Made by a program: the position numbers and the translations under genes. A stretch of 64,000 bases of DNA from Pseudomonadota bacterium. Its GTDB lineage: Bacteria > Desulfobacterota > Binatia > Binatales > Binataceae. The notes beneath the pieces were generated by a model. The model had not been told where the DNA came from, searched no databases, and was given only the letters and a program-made list of their open reading frames with translations. The stretch is from positions 175,965-239,964 of the forward strand of contig JAJPHI010000023.1 in assembly GCA_021325355.1 (NCBI GenBank), given 5' to 3'. Below are positions 62,917 to 64,000 of the stretch, piece by piece; position 1 is the first letter of the stretch; each line of letters begins with the position of its first letter.

Positions 62917-64000
62917 ATATCCACGAGTATCAGGCGAAGCAGATCCTCGGTCGGTTCGGCGCGCCGGTGCCGAAGGGACAACCCGCTACGACCCCGGAAG
63001 AGGCGGCGGCGGCTTTCACCGCTCTCGGGCTGCCCAAGGCGGTCGTCAAGGTCCAGATCCATGCCGGCGGACGCGGCAAAGCGGGCGGCGTGAAGCTGGT
63101 CTCGAGCGCCAATGAAGCGCGCGAGTTTGCCGCGAAATGGCTCGGGAACAAGATCGTTACCCATCAGACGGGACCCGACGGCCGCCTGGTGCGACGCATG
63201 TACGTCGAGCAGGCGAGCGAGGTGGCGCGCGAGCTCTATCTCGGCATGGTCGTCGATCGCAAGGCCGAGGCGATCTCGATTATTGCCAGCACCGAAGGCG
63301 GGATGGAGATCGAGGAGGTCGCCGCCAAGACGCCCGATCGCATAATCACCGAGACGATCGATCCGCTGATCGGACTGAGCGGTTTTCAAAGCCGCAAGAT
63401 AGCTTTTGCGCTCGGCCTGCGCGACAAGCAGGTCGGCCAGTTTGGCGGATTGCTCAGCGCGCTCTACAAGGCCTTCAACGAAACCGACGCCTCGCTGATC
63501 GAGATTAATCCGTTGGTCGTGACCAAGGAGGGCAGTGTCGTTTGTCTCGACGCCAAGATGTCGTTCGACGACAACGGCCTCTATCGCCATCCGGAGATTC
63601 GCGAGCTGCGCGATCCCAACGAAGAAGATCCGGCGGAGACCGAAGCGGCGAAATACGATCTGAGCTACGTGCATCTGGACGGCAATATCGGCTGCATGGT
63701 CAACGGCGCCGGGCTCGCGATGGCGACGATGGATATCGTGAAGTATTTCGGCGCCGAACCGGCCAACTTCCTCGACGTCGGGGGCGGCGCGAACGCGCAA
63801 AAGGTCGCTGCCGCTTTCCGGATCCTGCTCGCCGACGAACGCGTCAAGGCCGTTTTGATCAACATCTTTGGCGGCATCATGCTGTGCGACGTTCTCGCGC
63901 AGGGCGTGGTCGAGGCGGCGCGCGAGGTCAAATTGAACATTCCGCTGATCGTCCGGATGGAAGGCACCAACGTCGAGAAAGGCCGCCAGATCCTGAAGGA
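62913..64000 (+). CDS. sucC: Succinyl-CoA ligase beta subunit, cut by the window end
   Basis: The first 362 residues of SucC; the gene runs off the window. [22 protein letters not shown] is diagnostic, [17 protein letters not shown] is the ATP-grasp region, and [26 protein letters not shown] with [11 protein letters not shown] marks the CoA/nucleotide side. It converts succinyl-CoA to succinate with ADP or GDP phosphorylation. sucD is expected just beyond the right edge. It overlaps mdh by four bases. Confidence 0.95.
   Translation, partial: MNIHEYQAKQILGRFGAPVPKGQPATTPEEAAAAFTALGLPKAVVKVQIHAGGRGKAGGVKLVSSANEAREFAAKWLGNKIVTHQTGPDGRLVRRMYVEQASEVARELYLGMVVDRKAEAISIIASTEGGMEIEEVAAKTPDRIITETIDPLIGLSGFQSRKIAFALGLRDKQVGQFGGLLSALYKAFNETDASLIEINPLVVTKEGSVVCLDAKMSFDDNGLYRHPEIRELRDPNEEDPAETEAAKYDLSYVHLDGNIGCMVNGAGLAMATMDIVKYFGAEPANFLDVGGGANAQKVAAAFRILLADERVKAVLINIFGGIMLCDVLAQGVVEAAREVKLNIPLIVRMEGTNVEKGRQILK

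Overview
The window looks like a chromosomal segment of a high-GC, Gram-negative bacterium. It encodes an OmpA-type lipoprotein, lpxD, a WaaF-like heptosyltransferase, sulfated-glycan type glycosyltransferases, PhoBR-PstB-PhoU, LepB and LepA. The mix (sigma-54 activator, abundant sulfotransferases, MlrC-like and cyclase-family enzymes) suggests an uncultured deltaproteobacteria/Desulfobacterota-like lineage such as Binatota; that taxonomic guess is inference. No rRNA, CRISPR array or transposase was seen. One tRNA (Arg, anticodon ACG) is present.

Layout. 0.1-1.9 kb: OmpA lipoprotein, a DNA-alkylation repair methyltransferase and a small ferredoxin that has no canonical start codon. 1.9-7.7 kb: a tight glycosyltransferase/sulfotransferase operon (GT2-ST-GT2-GT4-ST-ST) that probably builds a sulfated surface glycan. 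7.8-11.5 kb: 2-oxoacid dehydrogenase E1alpha, E1beta and E2 plus an 88-residue orphan. 11.7-12.7 kb: a cyclase-family metal hydrolase. 13.1-17.35 kb: an accessory patch holding an isoprenylcysteine methyltransferase-like gene, an O-methyltransferase and a complete three-subunit thiocyanate hydrolase-type operon with its chaperone, bracketed by two imperfect ~60-bp direct repeats. 17.4-22.5 kb: a membrane protein, tRNA-Arg and the pho regulatory genes (pstB-phoU-phoB-phoR, without pstSCA). 23.1-32.2 kb: serS and yraN, then gatCAB, waaF-like, lpxD and a sigma-54-dependent activator. 32.3-32.7 kb: a small gene behind a well-formed -24/-12 promoter. 32.7-35.0 kb: a HAD / nucleotidyltransferase / ATP-grasp operon of unknown product. 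35-40.7 kb: pseudouridine synthase, MlrC-like protein, XRE regulator with a repeat operator, bestrophin-like protein, Mut7-C nuclease, alpha/beta hydrolase and Nudix. 40.7-51.1 kb: recG and the pyrimidine operon pyrR-pyrB*-pyrC-carA-carB. 51.5-61.8 kb: coiled-coil protein, lepB, lepA, sugar-nucleotide genes, pfkB, MTA phosphorylase, rlmN and a SnoaL-like gene. 62-64 kb: mdh and sucC, the latter cut by the window end.

The most unusual item is pyrB*. One 650-residue reading frame joins an aspartate carbamoyltransferase catalytic chain, the zinc domain of PyrI and a PyrR-like phosphoribosyltransferase domain, directly next to a separate stand-alone pyrR whose leader can form two mutually exclusive hairpins. 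This reads as an ATCase whose usual PyrI nucleotide-binding domain has been replaced by a PyrR domain. Other leads are the thiocyanate hydrolase cassette between repeats, the sigma-54 activator with its adjacent cognate-looking promoter and orphan small protein, the sulfated glycan operon, and the HAD/NTase/ATP-grasp trio.
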